A stretch of DNA of 64,000 bases from Tranquillimonas rosea (GTDB lineage Bacteria; Pseudomonadota; Alphaproteobacteria; Rhodobacterales; Rhodobacteraceae): positions 62,001 to 126,000 of the forward strand of contig NZ_FOGU01000005.1 of the NCBI RefSeq assembly GCF_900111315.1, given 5' to 3'. The notes under the pieces were generated by a model, which was not told the origin of the DNA, did no database searches, and was given only the letters and a program-made list of their open reading frames with translations. This document shows, piece by piece, positions 7,600 through 16,724 of this stretch. Within the stretch, counting starts at the first letter, position 1. Each line of letters starts with the position of its first letter. The translations under genes and the position numbers were made by a program.

Positions 7600-8757
7600 T
7601 CAGGCGGCTTTCGCCTGCGCCTCCAGCTCGGCATGGAAGGCCCACTCGATCCAGGGCATCAGCGCCTCCAGATCGGCCGCCTCGACGGTCCCGCCGCACC
7701 AGATCCGCAGACCCGCGGGCGCGTCCCGATAGGCGCCGACATCATAGGCAACGCCTTCTTTTTCCAGCCTTTTCTGGACCGCCTTGGCAAAGGCGTCCGG
7801 CTCGGCGATCCGGTCGTCGTCGAATTTCAGGCAGACGCTCGTGGTCGACCGCGTCTCCGGCGTCTCGGCCAGGAACTCGATCCAGTCATGCGCGGCCACG
7901 AACCGGTCGACCACCGCGAAGTTCTTCTCCGCCCGATCGATCAACCCCTTGAGACCGCCGACTTTTTTCGCCCAGTCCAGCGCCTGCAGGTAATCCTCGA
8001 CGCACAGCATCGACGGCGTGTTGATCGTCGCGCCCTCGAAGATGCCCTCGTTCAGCTTCCCGCCCTTGGTCAGCCGGAACACCTTCGGCAGCGGCCACGC
8101 CGGCGTGTAATTCTCGAGCCGCTCCACGGCCCGCGGCGACAGGATCAGCATCCCGTGCGCCGCCTCGCCGCCCAGCACCTTCTGCCAGGAGAATGTGACC
8201 ACGTCGAGCTTGTCCCAGGGCAGTTCCATCGCGAACGCCGCCGAGGTCGCATCGCACAGGGTCAGCCCCTGCCGATCCGCCGGGATCACGTCCCCCGACG
8301 GCACACGCACACCACTCGTCGTCCCGTTCCAGGTAAAGCAGACATCCCGGTCGTAATCGAGCGACGCCATGTCGGTGATCTGGCCGTAATCGGCCTCGTG
8401 CACCCGCGCATCGAGCTTCAGCTGCTTGACCGCGTCGGTCACCCAGCCTGCGCCGAAGCTTTCCCAGGCAACCATCTCGACCGGGCGCTCGCCCAGCATC
8501 GACCACATCGCCATCTCGTAGGCGCCGGTATCGGACCCCGGAACGATGCCGATCCGGTAATCCGCCGGCACGCCGAGGATCTCGCGGGTCTCCTCGATGG
8601 CCTGCTTCAGCTTGGACTTGCCCGCGGCGGCACGATGCGAGCGCCCAAGCGGCGCGTCGGCAAGCGAATCGAGGGTGAAGACGGGGGGTTTGGCACAGGG
8701 GCCGGACGAAAAACGCGGATTTGCCGGCCGCGCGGCCGGGGTCGTCAGGTCAGACAT
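7600..8757 (-). CDS. serC: Phosphoserine aminotransferase
   Basis: Transaminates 3-phosphohydroxypyruvate to phosphoserine with glutamate and PLP. 385 residues, the alphaproteobacterial-type SerC beginning [10 protein letters not shown]. The PLP lysine is in the [15 protein letters not shown] segment near residue 193; the phosphate-binding [13 protein letters not shown] and NGTTSG stretches are present. The ATG at 8757 follows GGAAGG. serA is next on the same strand, 93 bases away; serB is divergent. A short GC-rich hairpin ends 22 bases before the start. Confidence 0.96.
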   Translation of the reverse strand: MSDLTTPAARPANPRFSSGPCAKPPVFTLDSLADAPLGRSHRAAAGKSKLKQAIEETREILGVPADYRIGIVPGSDTGAYEMAMWSMLGERPVEMVAWESFGAGWVTDAVKQLKLDARVHEADYGQITDMASLDYDRDVCFTWNGTTSGVRVPSGDVIPADRQGLTLCDATSAAFAMELPWDKLDVVTFSWQKVLGGEAAHGMLILSPRAVERLENYTPAWPLPKVFRLTKGGKLNEGIFEGATINTPSMLCVEDYLQALDWAKKVGGLKGLIDRAEKNFAVVDRFVAAHDWIEFLAETPETRSTTSVCLKFDDDRIAEPDAFAKAVQKRLEKEGVAYDVGAYRDAPAGLRIWCGGTVEAADLEALMPWIEWAFHAELEAQAKAA

Positions 8758-8779
8758 ATCATACCCTTCCAGATATTTG

Positions 8780-8797
8780 CCCCTCGTTGGGGAGGGG
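8780..8797 (-). promoter_or_regulatory. Hairpin in the serC leader
   Basis: On the serC strand CCCCTC, a six-base loop, GAGGGG, ending 22 bases before the ATG and just ahead of its GGAAGG ribosome site. A serC leader RNA motif has been described for alphaproteobacteria; whether this is that motif needs a covariance-model search. Confidence 0.4.
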
Positions 8798-8867
8798 TGT
8801 CCCGCCGCTGGAGCTAGGCCAAGTGTCGCAAACAAGCAAGACCTTTCTCCCTCCGACCCCGCCACGC

Positions 8868-8929
8868 CTCTTTGGTCCCCGAAAATATCCCGGGGGAGTC
8901 CGCCCCCGGCGGACGGGGGCAGCGCCCCC
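8868..8929. repeat. Intergenic repeat element, copy 1, with tandem hairpins
   Basis: CTCTTTGGTCCC, three variable bases, AAATATCCCGG (8868-8893); the same 23 conserved positions recur at 24171-24196. Copy 1 continues into two abutting perfect hairpins: 8898-8904 with 8908-8914 (7 bp, 3-base loop) and 8915-8920 with 8924-8929 (6 bp, 3-base loop). It lies between the divergent genes serC and serB. Confidence 0.6.
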
Positions 8930-9051
8930 GCAACGCGCCGCCCGAAGCGGCGCCAACCATCGCGCGCGCCGAAGGCGCTCCGCCCGGATCCCGCCGGCTG
9001 GTGCCCGCGCGAAATTCGTGGTTCAAGCCGCGCGACGAACGGAGGACGATG

Positions 9052-9924
9052 ATGCACACCGCCATTCTGATCGCCGCGCCAGGCGGGCTCGAACCCGCGC
9101 TGGTCGATTCGCTGCGCAACGCCTGGGGCGGCGGCGATGCCCAGTGGCTGTCGCCGGACGAGGCGGCCGAGTTTCCCCTGGCGCGATTGCCGGACAACCT
9201 GGCGAGCGTGCAGGACGACCTGCGCCCCGGCGGCGTCGACATCGCGGTCGTGCCGGCCGACAACCGCCGCAAGCGCCTGCTTCTCGCCGACATGGATTCG
9301 ACCATGATCGGGCAGGAATGCATCGACGAACTGGCCGCCGAGGCCGGCGTCGGAGAGCGGGTCTCGGCGATCACCGCCCGCGCGATGAACGGCGAGCTGG
9401 GTTTCGAAGGCGCCCTGCGGGAGCGTGTCGCGCTGCTCGACGGGCTGCCCGAATCGATCATCGTCGATGTGCTGGAGCGGCGAATCACGCTCGCGCCGGG
9501 CGGGCCGGAGCTGCTGGCGACCATGCGGGCGCACGGGGCCCACGCGGCCCTGGTGTCGGGCGGCTTCACCAACTTCTCCGGCCCGATTGCCGAGCGTCTG
9601 GGCTTTCACGAACACCGCGCCAACACGCTTCTCGCCGAGGGCGGGCGGCTGACCGGCGGCGTGGCCGAGCCGATTCTCGGGCGCGAGGCCAAGATCGCCG
9701 CGCTCGACGACCTCACCGCCCGGCTGGGGCTCACGGATGCCGACGTGCTCGCCGTGGGCGACGGCGCGAACGACCTGGGCATGCTGCAGCGCGCGGGCCT
9801 CGGTGTCGCGCTCCACGCCAAGCCCTCGGTCGCGGCCGAGGCGCAGGTGCGGATCGACCGGGGCGACCTGACCGCGCTTCTCTACATTCAGGGCTACAGC
9901 CGCGACGAGTTCGTCCGGCCCTGA
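9052..9924 (+). CDS. serB: Phosphoserine phosphatase
   Basis: Last step of serine synthesis, a HAD-superfamily hydrolase releasing serine from phosphoserine. 290 residues: an N-terminal ACT-like region (about 1-70) and the phosphatase domain with the nucleophile Asp80 and acid Asp82 in LADMDST, motif II LVSGGFT, the Lys of REAKIAAL, and motif [14 protein letters not shown]. Two ATG codons are adjacent (9049, 9052); GGAGG at 9041-9045 is six bases from the second and three from the first, so I chose the second. It is divergent from serC, so the complete serine pathway is clustered here. Confidence 0.95.
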   Translation: MHTAILIAAPGGLEPALVDSLRNAWGGGDAQWLSPDEAAEFPLARLPDNLASVQDDLRPGGVDIAVVPADNRRKRLLLADMDSTMIGQECIDELAAEAGVGERVSAITARAMNGELGFEGALRERVALLDGLPESIIVDVLERRITLAPGGPELLATMRAHGAHAALVSGGFTNFSGPIAERLGFHEHRANTLLAEGGRLTGGVAEPILGREAKIAALDDLTARLGLTDADVLAVGDGANDLGMLQRAGLGVALHAKPSVAAEAQVRIDRGDLTALLYIQGYSRDEFVRP

Positions 9925-9926
9925 CC

Positions 9927-10916
9927 TCAGCCGAAGCCGGGCGCGGGGCGCAACATCCCGACCTCGGCGGCGCGCCGGTTCCGCACCGGGGCGTTCCACC
10001 GCTTGCGCGTGGCCGCATGGTCGGGGTCGAGCACCCCAAGCCGGATCAACAGCGCGGCGACCGCACACTCGGCCGCCCGCCTCGCACCGTCCGCCGCCTT
10101 GACCGCCAGGCCGATACCCTTGTCCGGCAGGATCGCCACGAAGACCCCTTCCGCCCCGGTCTTGATCGCGACGGTGCCGGTGGCCTCCATCAGTTCGGTG
10201 CAGGCGCGTCCCTCCCCGGCGACCAGGAGTGGATGGTCGATCATCGCGCAGGTCAGGCGGCGCATGGCACGGTCCCGCGCGTCCGTCTCGTCCGCCGTGG
10301 CGAAGCGGGCCATCGCGCGGGCCAGCCCGTGCATCGTGGTGGCGAAGTTCGGCGCCGAGCAGCCGTCGAACCCGTATCCGGGGCTGGGGACGCCTGTGAG
10401 GTCTTCGAACGCGGCGCGCACCCGTTGCTGCACGGGATGGTCCGGCGCGACATAGTCCGGCCCCGCACCCAGGTGCTTGGCCAGGGTCAGAAAGCCGGCA
10501 TGCTTGCCGGAACAGTTGTTGTGCACCTGGCCGGGTGCGGCATGCTCGCGGATCAGCGAGAATTTCAGCGCCTTGTCGCGCGGCGGTTCCGGGCCGCACA
10601 GCAGGTCGTCCTCACCCAATCCCAGATCGCCCAGCCACGCCCCGACGGCGTCGGCGTGCAGGGCCGCGCCCTCGTGGCTGGCGCAGGCCAGCGCCAGCTG
10701 CGCCTCGCTCAGGCCAAAGGCATCCGCCGCGCCGGACTCGACCAGGGGCAGCGCCTGGATCATCTTGCACGACGACCGGGGATAGATCACCGCCTCTGGG
10801 TCGCCCCAGGCGTCGAGCACCTCCCCGTCCGGACCGCAGATGACGGCGTGTCCCACGTGCACTGATTCGCGCAGATCGCCGCGCCACAGCTCGGCCAGCG
10901 GATGCGGGTCGGGCAT
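9927..10916 (-). CDS. Class 3 (Rhizobium etli ReAV-type) L-asparaginase
   Basis: Hydrolyses L-asparagine to aspartate and ammonia. The 329-residue sequence carries the hallmark residues of the R. etli inducible enzyme at almost the same numbers: Ser48 and Lys51 in RSSCKM, Cys135 and Lys138 in NNCSGKHAG, and Cys186 in [10 protein letters not shown] (zinc ligands Cys135/Lys138/Cys189 in the reference enzyme). This close numbering also supports the ATG at 10916, which follows AGGAGGG. It ends two bases past the convergent serB. It is unrelated to E. coli AnsA/AnsB. Confidence 0.9.
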   Translation of the reverse strand: MPDPHPLAELWRGDLRESVHVGHAVICGPDGEVLDAWGDPEAVIYPRSSCKMIQALPLVESGAADAFGLSEAQLALACASHEGAALHADAVGAWLGDLGLGEDDLLCGPEPPRDKALKFSLIREHAAPGQVHNNCSGKHAGFLTLAKHLGAGPDYVAPDHPVQQRVRAAFEDLTGVPSPGYGFDGCSAPNFATTMHGLARAMARFATADETDARDRAMRRLTCAMIDHPLLVAGEGRACTELMEATGTVAIKTGAEGVFVAILPDKGIGLAVKAADGARRAAECAVAALLIRLGVLDPDHAATRKRWNAPVRNRRAAEVGMLRPAPGFG

Positions 10917-11087
10917 TGGCGGCCCTCCTTTCACGTATCGGAGAATTCGTGCCCCGAGGGCTTTCACAAATCGGCCGGTTATCGTTACTCTTTGCGTTCA
11001 GACATGGAAAGGGATTGATACCGCGCAGGCACGTCTGGCAAACGCGGTTCCGCCCAGAGGCAGAGGCAGTTGGAGGCACTTATCAAG

Positions 11088-11645
11088 ATGAAATCCGGTA
11101 TCCGGCAGTCCCTCGCAGGCGCCGCACTGACGACCCTCGCCGCGGCGCTGCCCGCCGCAGCGCAGGACGAGTCGACCAATCGCGTCTCGGTCGAAACCGC
11201 CTGGAGCGTCTTCGTCGAGGACGATCCAAAGGAGTGCTGGGGCGTCTCGGCCCCGACAGAGACCGTCAACACCCGCAACGGCGAGGTCGTCTCGGTCACG
11301 CGGGGCGACATCCTGCTGTTCGTCACGTTCCGCCCCGGCGAGAGCGGCGAGGTCACGTTCACCGGTGGCTATCCGTTCGCGGACGATTCGACCGTCAGCG
11401 TCGACATCGGTGGTCGCGAGTTCGAGATGTTCACCGAGAACGTCCGCGATTCCGAGGGCGACATGATCGGCTGGGCCTGGCCGGCCAGTTCCTCGGGCGA
11501 TTCCGAGCTGATCTCGGCGATGCGCGCCGGCGCCGACGCGACGATGACCGCGCGCTCCAGCCGCGGCACGACCACGGCGGACACGTTCTCGCTCTACGGC
11601 TTTTCCGCCGCGATGGAGGATGCCGAGCAGCGCTGCTCGGAGTGA
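11088..11645 (+). CDS. Invasion-associated locus B (IalB)-like secreted protein
   Basis: 185 residues with a signal peptide ([20 protein letters not shown], cut after LPAAA at about residue 25). The mature part has WSVF, a CWGVSAP segment, a [10 protein letters not shown] strand and a C-terminal Cys in AEQRCSE, the pattern of the IalB family of periplasmic or outer-membrane associated beta proteins; the two cysteines could form a disulfide. The name comes from Bartonella; in free-living Rhodobacteraceae the role is unknown. The start is the ATG with GGAGG 11 bases upstream. rlmN follows 112 bases later on the same strand. Confidence 0.78.
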   Translation: MKSGIRQSLAGAALTTLAAALPAAAQDESTNRVSVETAWSVFVEDDPKECWGVSAPTETVNTRNGEVVSVTRGDILLFVTFRPGESGEVTFTGGYPFADDSTVSVDIGGREFEMFTENVRDSEGDMIGWAWPASSSGDSELISAMRAGADATMTARSSRGTTTADTFSLYGFSAAMEDAEQRCSE

Positions 11646-11757
11646 CAACCGACACCTTCGACGACCGAGCGCCGCGCGGCCGCCGCGTGGCGCTCACCTT
11701 TTTCTGAAGGGCGATAGGCCCTATATCCCGCTGACAATGCCAGCCAAGAGAGCCGCC

Positions 11758-12933
11758 ATGACCGCGCCGATCACACAGGATGTCGTCACGTTTCCGCGCA
11801 AGCTTCCGGACGAGGAGCGTCCGAACCTTGTCGGGATGACGCGCGACCAGATGCGCGAGGCGCTGATCGCCGCGGGCACGCCCGAAAAGCAGGCCAAGAT
11901 GCGGACCGGACAGGTCTGGCAGTGGATCTATCAGAAGGGCGTGCGCGACTTCGCCCAGATGACCAACCTCGCCAAGTCGTACCGCGCGATGCTGGAAGAG
12001 AACTTCAGCATCGAGGTGCCCGAGATCGTCACCCGCAACGTCAGCCTCGACGGAACGCGCAAGTACCTGCTGCGCATCGCCGGCGGCCACGAGGTCGAGG
12101 CGGTCTACATCCCGGAAAGCGACCGCGGCACGCTGTGCATCTCCAGCCAGGTCGGCTGCACGCTCACCTGCTCGTTCTGCCACACGGGCACCCAACGGCT
12201 TGTCCGCAACCTGACGCCGGGCGAGATCGTCGGACAGGTGATGGTCGCCCGCGACGATTTGGGGGAATGGCCCAAGGCCGGCGAACCGAAGAACGAGACG
12301 CGGCTTCTGTCGAACATCGTGCTGATGGGAATGGGCGAGCCGCTCTACAACTTCGACAACGTCCGCGATGCAATGCGGATCGTTATGGACGGCGAGGGCA
12401 TCTCGCTCTCGCGGCGCCGCATCACCCTGTCGACCAGCGGTGTCGTCCCCGAGATCGCCAAGACCGCCGAAGAGATCGGCTGCCAACTGGCCGTGTCGTT
12501 CCACGCGACCACGGACGAGGTGCGCGACCGCCTGGTCCCGATCAACAAGAAATGGAATATCGCGACGCTGCTGGACGCGCTGCGCACATATCCGCGGCTG
12601 TCGAATTCCGAGCGGATCACGTTCGAATACGTGATGCTCAAGGATGTGAACGATTCCGACGAGGACGCGCGGCGTCTGGTCAAGCTGATCGAGGGTATCC
12701 CGGCCAAGATCAACCTGATCCCGTTCAACGAATGGCCCGGCAGCCCACATGAACGTTCGGACTGGAGCCGGATCGAGGCCTTCGCCGACATCGTCTACAA
12801 GGCAGGGTATGCCTCGCCGATCCGCACGCCACGGGGCGAGGACATCATGGCCGCCTGCGGCCAGCTCAAATCCGCCAGCGAGCGGCAGAAGCGGGCGCGC
12901 CGCGCGCCGATGACGCAGCAGCCGCCCGCCTGA
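11758..12933 (+). CDS. rlmN: Dual-specificity 23S rRNA/tRNA adenine-C2 methyltransferase RlmN
   Basis: Radical-SAM enzyme methylating A2503 of 23S rRNA and A37 of some tRNAs. 391 residues. The 4Fe-4S cluster motif CTLTCSFC is at Cys134/138/141; the methyl-carrying Cys is Cys367 in [20 protein letters not shown] and [13 protein letters not shown] are standard RlmN stretches. The ATG at 11758 was chosen because [10 protein letters not shown] matches the usual start; ribosome site weak (AAGAGAG). An in-frame ATG seven codons earlier is possible. Confidence 0.96.
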   Translation: MTAPITQDVVTFPRKLPDEERPNLVGMTRDQMREALIAAGTPEKQAKMRTGQVWQWIYQKGVRDFAQMTNLAKSYRAMLEENFSIEVPEIVTRNVSLDGTRKYLLRIAGGHEVEAVYIPESDRGTLCISSQVGCTLTCSFCHTGTQRLVRNLTPGEIVGQVMVARDDLGEWPKAGEPKNETRLLSNIVLMGMGEPLYNFDNVRDAMRIVMDGEGISLSRRRITLSTSGVVPEIAKTAEEIGCQLAVSFHATTDEVRDRLVPINKKWNIATLLDALRTYPRLSNSERITFEYVMLKDVNDSDEDARRLVKLIEGIPAKINLIPFNEWPGSPHERSDWSRIEAFADIVYKAGYASPIRTPRGEDIMAACGQLKSASERQKRARRAPMTQQPPA

Positions 12934-12936
12934 TCC

Positions 12937-13314
12937 TCAGTCTTGGCTGCGCGGCCGGCGCATCGCGCGCCGCGCGGCCATCCCCTGCGAGATCCCCATC
13001 GCCAACGCGGCGATGACCGGCGTCAGGATGGCGACGGGCGAACCCGCACCAGCTCCGGCCATCGGCATCGGCGCGGGCGCCACGGCAACGGGCCGACGTC
13101 CGACGAGCATCGCGATCCCGAAGAGGATCAGCGCGACGCCGAGGAACACGACCCCAATCACGGTGGCTGCGAAGATCGCGCCGTGGGAAGCGGCCAGCAT
13201 CAGGAAGGCCGCGACACACAGAAATGCGATGCCGGCCAACAGGAACAGCACCGCGACGAACGAAAACGCGGCCCGCCGCGCCATGCGGCGAGCCATGATC
13301 TGCATCCCGTACAT
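12937..13314 (-). CDS. Small membrane protein with two transmembrane helices
   Basis: 125 residues. Basic N-terminus (MARRMARRAAF), two strongly hydrophobic segments at about residues 16-43 and 48-68, then a Pro/Ala/Met linker and a glycine/alanine-rich stretch ending in an arginine-rich tail. The layout resembles holin-family (phage_holin_3_6-like) stress membrane proteins that are often found next to DUF883 genes, as here: its start is six bases past the DUF883 stop, so the two are one operon, under the EcfG-type promoter at 13740-13764. Biochemical role unknown. Confidence 0.72.
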   Translation of the reverse strand: MYGMQIMARRMARRAAFSFVAVLFLLAGIAFLCVAAFLMLAASHGAIFAATVIGVVFLGVALILFGIAMLVGRRPVAVAPAPMPMAGAGAGSPVAILTPVIAALAMGISQGMAARRAMRRPRSQD

Positions 13315-13320
13315 CGGCGC

Positions 13321-13683
13321 TTACCGGCGCGTTGCGATGAGACCGATGAGAAAGCCGATGCCCGTGGCGATCCCCACCGCCATCGTCGGGTTGCGACGGA
13401 TGGATTGCTCGGCCTCGGTGTAATAGCCCTCGGCTACGCGCAGGGCGTCGTCATACTGCCGCCCGGCGGTGTCACGGGCTTGACGGGCGTGATCGCGGGC
13501 AGCGCCGCGGGCGCTGTCGTACTGTTCGCGCGCGCCGCGGCCCAGAAGACCGGTCAGCGCCTCGATGTCGCTACGCAGCTGCTCGACCTGGCCCTTCAGG
13601 TCGTCTTGGCTGACGTTCTTGGAGGCCTTCGCCTCGTGCGGGATGTGCTTGACGCTGGTGTCGGTGTCTTCGGTCCGTGCCAT
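13321..13683 (-). CDS. DUF883 (ElaB/YqjD-like) membrane-anchored protein
   Basis: 120 residues: a charged helical region with coiled-coil character (about 25-95, Q/R/D/A-rich) and a C-terminal membrane anchor preceded by the family signature RRNPTMAVGIATGIGFLIG. ElaB/YqjD relatives are tail-anchored inner-membrane proteins linked to stationary phase and ribosome association. GGAGG lies eight bases before the ATG at 13683. First gene of an operon with the small membrane protein and preceded by an exact EcfG promoter match. Confidence 0.85.
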   Translation of the reverse strand: MARTEDTDTSVKHIPHEAKASKNVSQDDLKGQVEQLRSDIEALTGLLGRGAREQYDSARGAARDHARQARDTAGRQYDDALRVAEGYYTEAEQSIRRNPTMAVGIATGIGFLIGLIATRR

Positions 13684-13739
13684 CTCTTTTGCCTCCATTG
13701 CCCGTTCAGGCGCCACTCCGGCGCCGGGTTCGAAAATCC

Positions 13740-13764
13740 AACGGCACATCGGGCGAATTGTTCC
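13740..13764 (-). promoter_or_regulatory. EcfG-type promoter for the DUF883 operon
   Basis: On the minus strand GGAAC (13764-13760), 16 bases, CGTT (13743-13740): an exact match to the EcfG consensus, with the -10 57 bases before the DUF883 ATG. Confidence 0.68.
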
Positions 13765-13793
13765 GCTGCCGCGCGCCATTGGCGGAATGAGTC

Positions 13794-14666
13794 TCAACGC
13801 CCCGGAATCGTGCCCCTCTTGCTGCGCGGATGGGGCCAGTTCGCGATCTGGTCCAGGGCCTCGTCGGCGCTTTCGACGAACCGGAACAGGTCGAGATCCT
13901 CGTCCGAGATCGTGCCCGCCCGCGACAGCGAATCCCAGTTGATGATCTCTTCCCAGAAACTGCGACCGAAAAGCAGGAACGGCACACGCTCCATCCGGCC
14001 CGTCTGGATCAGCGTCAACGCCTCGAACGTCTCGTCCAGCGTGCCGAAGCCGCCGGGGAACACGCAGACCGCGTTCGCCCGCATGAGGAAATGCATCTTG
14101 CGCAGCGCGAAGTAGTGGAAGTTGAAGCACAGCCCCGGCGTCACGTAGGCGTTCGGCGCCTGTTCGTGCGGCAGCACGATGTTCAGCCCCACGGACCGCC
14201 CGCCGGCATCGTCGGCGCCGCGGTTCCCGGCCTCCATCACGCCCGGTCCGCCGCCGGTGACGATGATGTTCTCGCGCCCGCCGCGCGCCAGCGACGCCTC
14301 GGTGATCCGGCGCGAGAATTCGCGCGCCTCGTCATAGTACCTGGTCAGCTCGGCCAGCCTGGCCGTCCGGGCCCCGTCCTTGTCCTTGGGCTCGGGGATG
14401 CGCGCGCCGCCGAACAGCACCACGGTCGAGTCGATGCCCGCCTCGGTCAGCACCATCTCGGGCTTCATCAACTCGAGCTGCAACCGCACGGGCCGAAGCT
14501 CGGGCCGGCACATGAAGTCGTCGTCGGAAAAGGCGAGACGGTAGGACTCGGCCCGCGTCTGCGGCGTGTCCGGCACCTCGCGGGCCGTGCGACGATCCTC
14601 TCCGGCGTCGCGGAACGGGCCCTGGCGGTCGTCCCGCATCGCTTCCGAGCGCAGATCGTCCGTCAT
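13794..14666 (-). CDS. LOG-family (TIGR00730) Rossmann-fold protein
   Basis: 290 residues. The core has the two family signatures GGGPGVMEAGNRGA and PGGFGTLDE (near residue 205) that bind nucleotide phosphate in cytokinin riboside 5'-monophosphate phosphoribohydrolases (LOG) and related nucleotide hydrolases. An N-terminal ~75-residue charged extension (DDRQGPFRDAGEDRRTAREV) is longer than in short LOG proteins, as in the long bacterial subgroup. Older annotation as lysine decarboxylase is not supported. The start follows AGGAGGCGGC. The actual substrate (AMP or another nucleotide) is unknown. Confidence 0.87.
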   Translation of the reverse strand: MTDDLRSEAMRDDRQGPFRDAGEDRRTAREVPDTPQTRAESYRLAFSDDDFMCRPELRPVRLQLELMKPEMVLTEAGIDSTVVLFGGARIPEPKDKDGARTARLAELTRYYDEAREFSRRITEASLARGGRENIIVTGGGPGVMEAGNRGADDAGGRSVGLNIVLPHEQAPNAYVTPGLCFNFHYFALRKMHFLMRANAVCVFPGGFGTLDETFEALTLIQTGRMERVPFLLFGRSFWEEIINWDSLSRAGTISDEDLDLFRFVESADEALDQIANWPHPRSKRGTIPGR

Positions 14667-15007
14667 GCCGCCTCCTTCCGGCGCGCGGGCCGTGCCGGGC
14701 GGGTTGTGGTGACCTCTGGTTCCATTCACTGATCCATGTTCCGAGGGTTTCCGATGGCCGGCTGTTCGTCTTGCCGGACGCGCCCGGTCGACGGCCCGGC
14801 CGTCGCCGCCGTCCCGACATCTACGTATATCCGGGCGACGGCCACAAGCATGCGCCGCCGCATCCTGACAGGCCGCCCGTGCCGCCATTGTTCCGCCCAC
14901 GCGTCGCGGCAAGGCTCTTCCCCCGCATCTCGGGGCATGCGGCCATTGCGCCGGGCGGACACCGCTGCCTATAGATGCCGCGCAACCGAAAGCCGGGAAG
15001 GATGCCG
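14667..15007. other. 341-base intergenic region between divergent LOG gene and dapD
   Basis: Divergent promoter region. Several frames are open across it, but none has a ribosome site, recognisable protein or membrane segment. No repeat, RNA or clear consensus promoter was found; it must hold the dapD promoter. Confidence 0.5.
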
Positions 15008-15838
15008 ATGTCGATGTCGAACGCACAGCTGGAAACCGCGATCGAATCCGCTTGGAAGAACCGCGACTCGATCACGCCCGAGACCAAGGGCGAGACACGC
15101 GATGCCGTCGAGGCGACGCTCGAAGCGCTCGACAGCGGCAAGCTGCGAGTGGCCGAAAAGCGCGGCGACGACTGGCACGTCAACCAATGGGCCAAGAAGG
15201 CGGTCCTGCTGGGCTTCCGCCTGAAGGACATGGAAAAGCACTCGGGCGGTCCCCAGGGCGGCACCTGGTGGGACAAGGTCGACAGCAAGTTCGAGGGCTG
15301 GAAGAAGAAGGACTGGCAGGACGCCGGCTTCCGCGCCGTGCCGAACTGCATCGTGCGCAAGTCCGCGTTCATCGGCAAGGGCGTCGTGCTGATGCCGTCC
15401 TTCGTGAACCTCGGCGCCTATGTCGACGAGGGCACGATGGTGGACACCTGGGCGACCGTCGGGTCGTGCGCGCAGATCGGCAAGGGCGTGCACCTGTCCG
15501 GCGGCGCCGGGATCGGCGGCGTGCTCGAGCCGCTTCAGGCCAACCCGACGATCATCGAGGACAATTGCTTCATCGGCGCTCGCTCCGAGGTGGTCGAGGG
15601 CGTCATCGTCCGCGAGGGCGCGGTCCTGGGCATGGGGGTCTATATCGGCCAGTCGACCAAGATCGTCGATCGGGAAACGGGCGAGGTCTTCCAGGGCGAG
15701 GTGCCGCCCTATTCCGTCGTCGTCTCGGGCTCGATGCCGACAAAGAACAACCTCAACCTCTACTGCGCGGTGATCGTCAAGCGCGTGGACGAGCAGACCC
15801 GCTCGAAGGTCGGGGTGAACGAATTGCTGCGCGACTGA
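15008..15838 (+). CDS. dapD: 2,3,4,5-tetrahydropyridine-2,6-dicarboxylate N-succinyltransferase
   Basis: Succinylates tetrahydrodipicolinate in the succinylase branch of diaminopimelate/lysine synthesis. 276 residues from this start. The C-terminal two thirds are a left-handed beta-helix with hexapeptide repeats ([59 protein letters not shown]). Three in-frame ATGs lie close together (15002, 15008, 15014); GGGAAGGA ending at 15002 is best spaced from 15008, while 15014 gives the common MSNAQLE beginning. dapE, the later desuccinylase step, is 3 kb downstream. Confidence 0.95.
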   Translation: MSMSNAQLETAIESAWKNRDSITPETKGETRDAVEATLEALDSGKLRVAEKRGDDWHVNQWAKKAVLLGFRLKDMEKHSGGPQGGTWWDKVDSKFEGWKKKDWQDAGFRAVPNCIVRKSAFIGKGVVLMPSFVNLGAYVDEGTMVDTWATVGSCAQIGKGVHLSGGAGIGGVLEPLQANPTIIEDNCFIGARSEVVEGVIVREGAVLGMGVYIGQSTKIVDRETGEVFQGEVPPYSVVVSGSMPTKNNLNLYCAVIVKRVDEQTRSKVGVNELLRD

Positions 15839-15859
15839 TCCACGCCAACAGGCGTCTTT

Positions 15860-15887
15860 CCCGGGCCGGCACACCCGCCGGCCCGGG
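15860..15887. other. Strong GC hairpin after dapD
   Basis: Perfect 11-bp stem (15860-15870 with 15877-15887) and six-base loop, 22 bases past the dapD stop. No T run follows on either strand, so it is at best a U-less terminator or 3'-end stabiliser. Confidence 0.45.
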
Positions 15888-15925
15888 CAGGTGTTCCGGC
15901 CCGCCGCGTCTTTTGACGGCTCGAG

Positions 15926-15950
15926 GGAACCTGCCGGGCATGTCGTTGTT
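15926..15950 (+). promoter_or_regulatory. EcfG-type promoter for the GlsB-like gene
   Basis: GGAAC (15926-15930), 16 bases, TGTT (15947-15950). The -10 ends 36 bases before the GlsB-like ATG at 15987. Confidence 0.5.
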
Positions 15951-15986
15951 GAGACCGCGACAATTTGCCTTGAACCGGAGAAGAAC

Positions 15987-16235
15987 ATGGGCTGGCTCAT
16001 TACAATCATCCTCGGCGGCCTTGCCGGCTGGATCGCGGAAAAGATCATGAAGGCGAACCACGGCCTTCTCACCAACATCATCCTGGGCATCGTCGGTGCG
16101 TTCGTGCTGAACCTGATCCTGGGTCCGGTGCTGGGGCTGTATACCGCCGAGACCTGGATCGCGTACCTGATCGTCGCGATCATCGGGGCCTGCGGTCTCA
16201 TCGCCATCTGGCGCGCAGTGAAGGGCCACGCCTGA
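15987..16235 (+). CDS. GlsB/YeaQ/YmgE-family stress membrane protein
   Basis: 82 residues with three hydrophobic segments (about 2-13, 28-47, 53-75) and the family pattern of glycine-rich helices (ILGGLAGWIAEKIMK; IILGIVGAFVLNLILGP). Members are small inner-membrane proteins induced by general stress in many bacteria, function unknown. GGAGAAG lies six bases before the ATG. A GGAAC-N16-TGTT promoter match and a strong terminator (16264-16296) frame it as a single-gene transcription unit. Confidence 0.87.
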   Translation: MGWLITIILGGLAGWIAEKIMKANHGLLTNIILGIVGAFVLNLILGPVLGLYTAETWIAYLIVAIIGACGLIAIWRAVKGHA

Positions 16236-16263
16236 CGCCCCATAGGACATGATATCGACCTGA

Positions 16264-16296
16264 ACGGCGTGGAGTGATCCTCCGCGCCGTTTTTTC
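16264..16296 (+). terminator. Intrinsic terminator of the GlsB-like gene
   Basis: 11-bp stem (16264-16274 with 16280-16290, one G-T pair), five-base loop, run of six T at 16290-16295. It lies 29 bases past the stop. Confidence 0.92.
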
Positions 16297-16390
16297 GTGC
16301 GCACCTGCCGAGGGCGCAGCTTTCCTACGCCGCGCAGGCGTGACAGAAGCCCCTCCGACGACACACGCCCACCGCCGCGACGAGGTTCCG

Positions 16391-16720
16391 ATGGCCAAGG
16401 AGAAAAAGCCCCACCAGGTCTACACCCTTCTGGTCGAAGTGGGCCGCAAGGACGGCGACGGCCTGCCCAGGGAGGCCACTGGCGCGGCGCTGATGGTCTA
16501 TGCCTCGGGCGTGGACGAGGCCGAGGCCGTGCGCGAGACGGTGGCGATCCTGAAGCAGGCCGACATGGCCCCGCTGGACGTGTCGGGCTATGGAACGCTC
16601 GAAGAGCGGCTGGCCGAGGGCCACGACATCGAGGACGACGAACGCGCGCTGATGGACCGGGCGCTGGACGAGAACGCGGTGATCGTCGCGCAGATGACGC
16701 CGTTCTACGACAAGGCGTGA
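16391..16720 (+). CDS. Conserved-type hypothetical protein, 109 residues
   Basis: 109 residues, acidic and soluble: MAKEKKPHQVYTLLVEVGRK at the start, a middle section with GVDEAEAVRETVAILKQADMAP reminiscent of a ferredoxin-like alpha/beta fold, and an acidic C-terminal half. No membrane segment, cysteine or catalytic motif. No good Shine-Dalgarno (GAGG, seven bases before ATG). It converges with the 7TM kinase, four bases between stop codons. Codon use matches its neighbours, so I take it as real, but I do not recognise the family. Confidence 0.65.
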   Translation: MAKEKKPHQVYTLLVEVGRKDGDGLPREATGAALMVYASGVDEAEAVRETVAILKQADMAPLDVSGYGTLEERLAEGHDIEDDERALMDRALDENAVIVAQMTPFYDKA

Positions 16721-16724
16721 GACC

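Noticed and set aside
13794-14666. Lysine decarboxylase
   Set aside because: The PGGFGTLDE motif defines the LOG nucleotide phosphoribohydrolase family; the decarboxylase name is a historical misannotation.
15860-15887. Intrinsic terminator of dapD
   Set aside because: Stem is strong but neither side has a T run; listed only as a hairpin.
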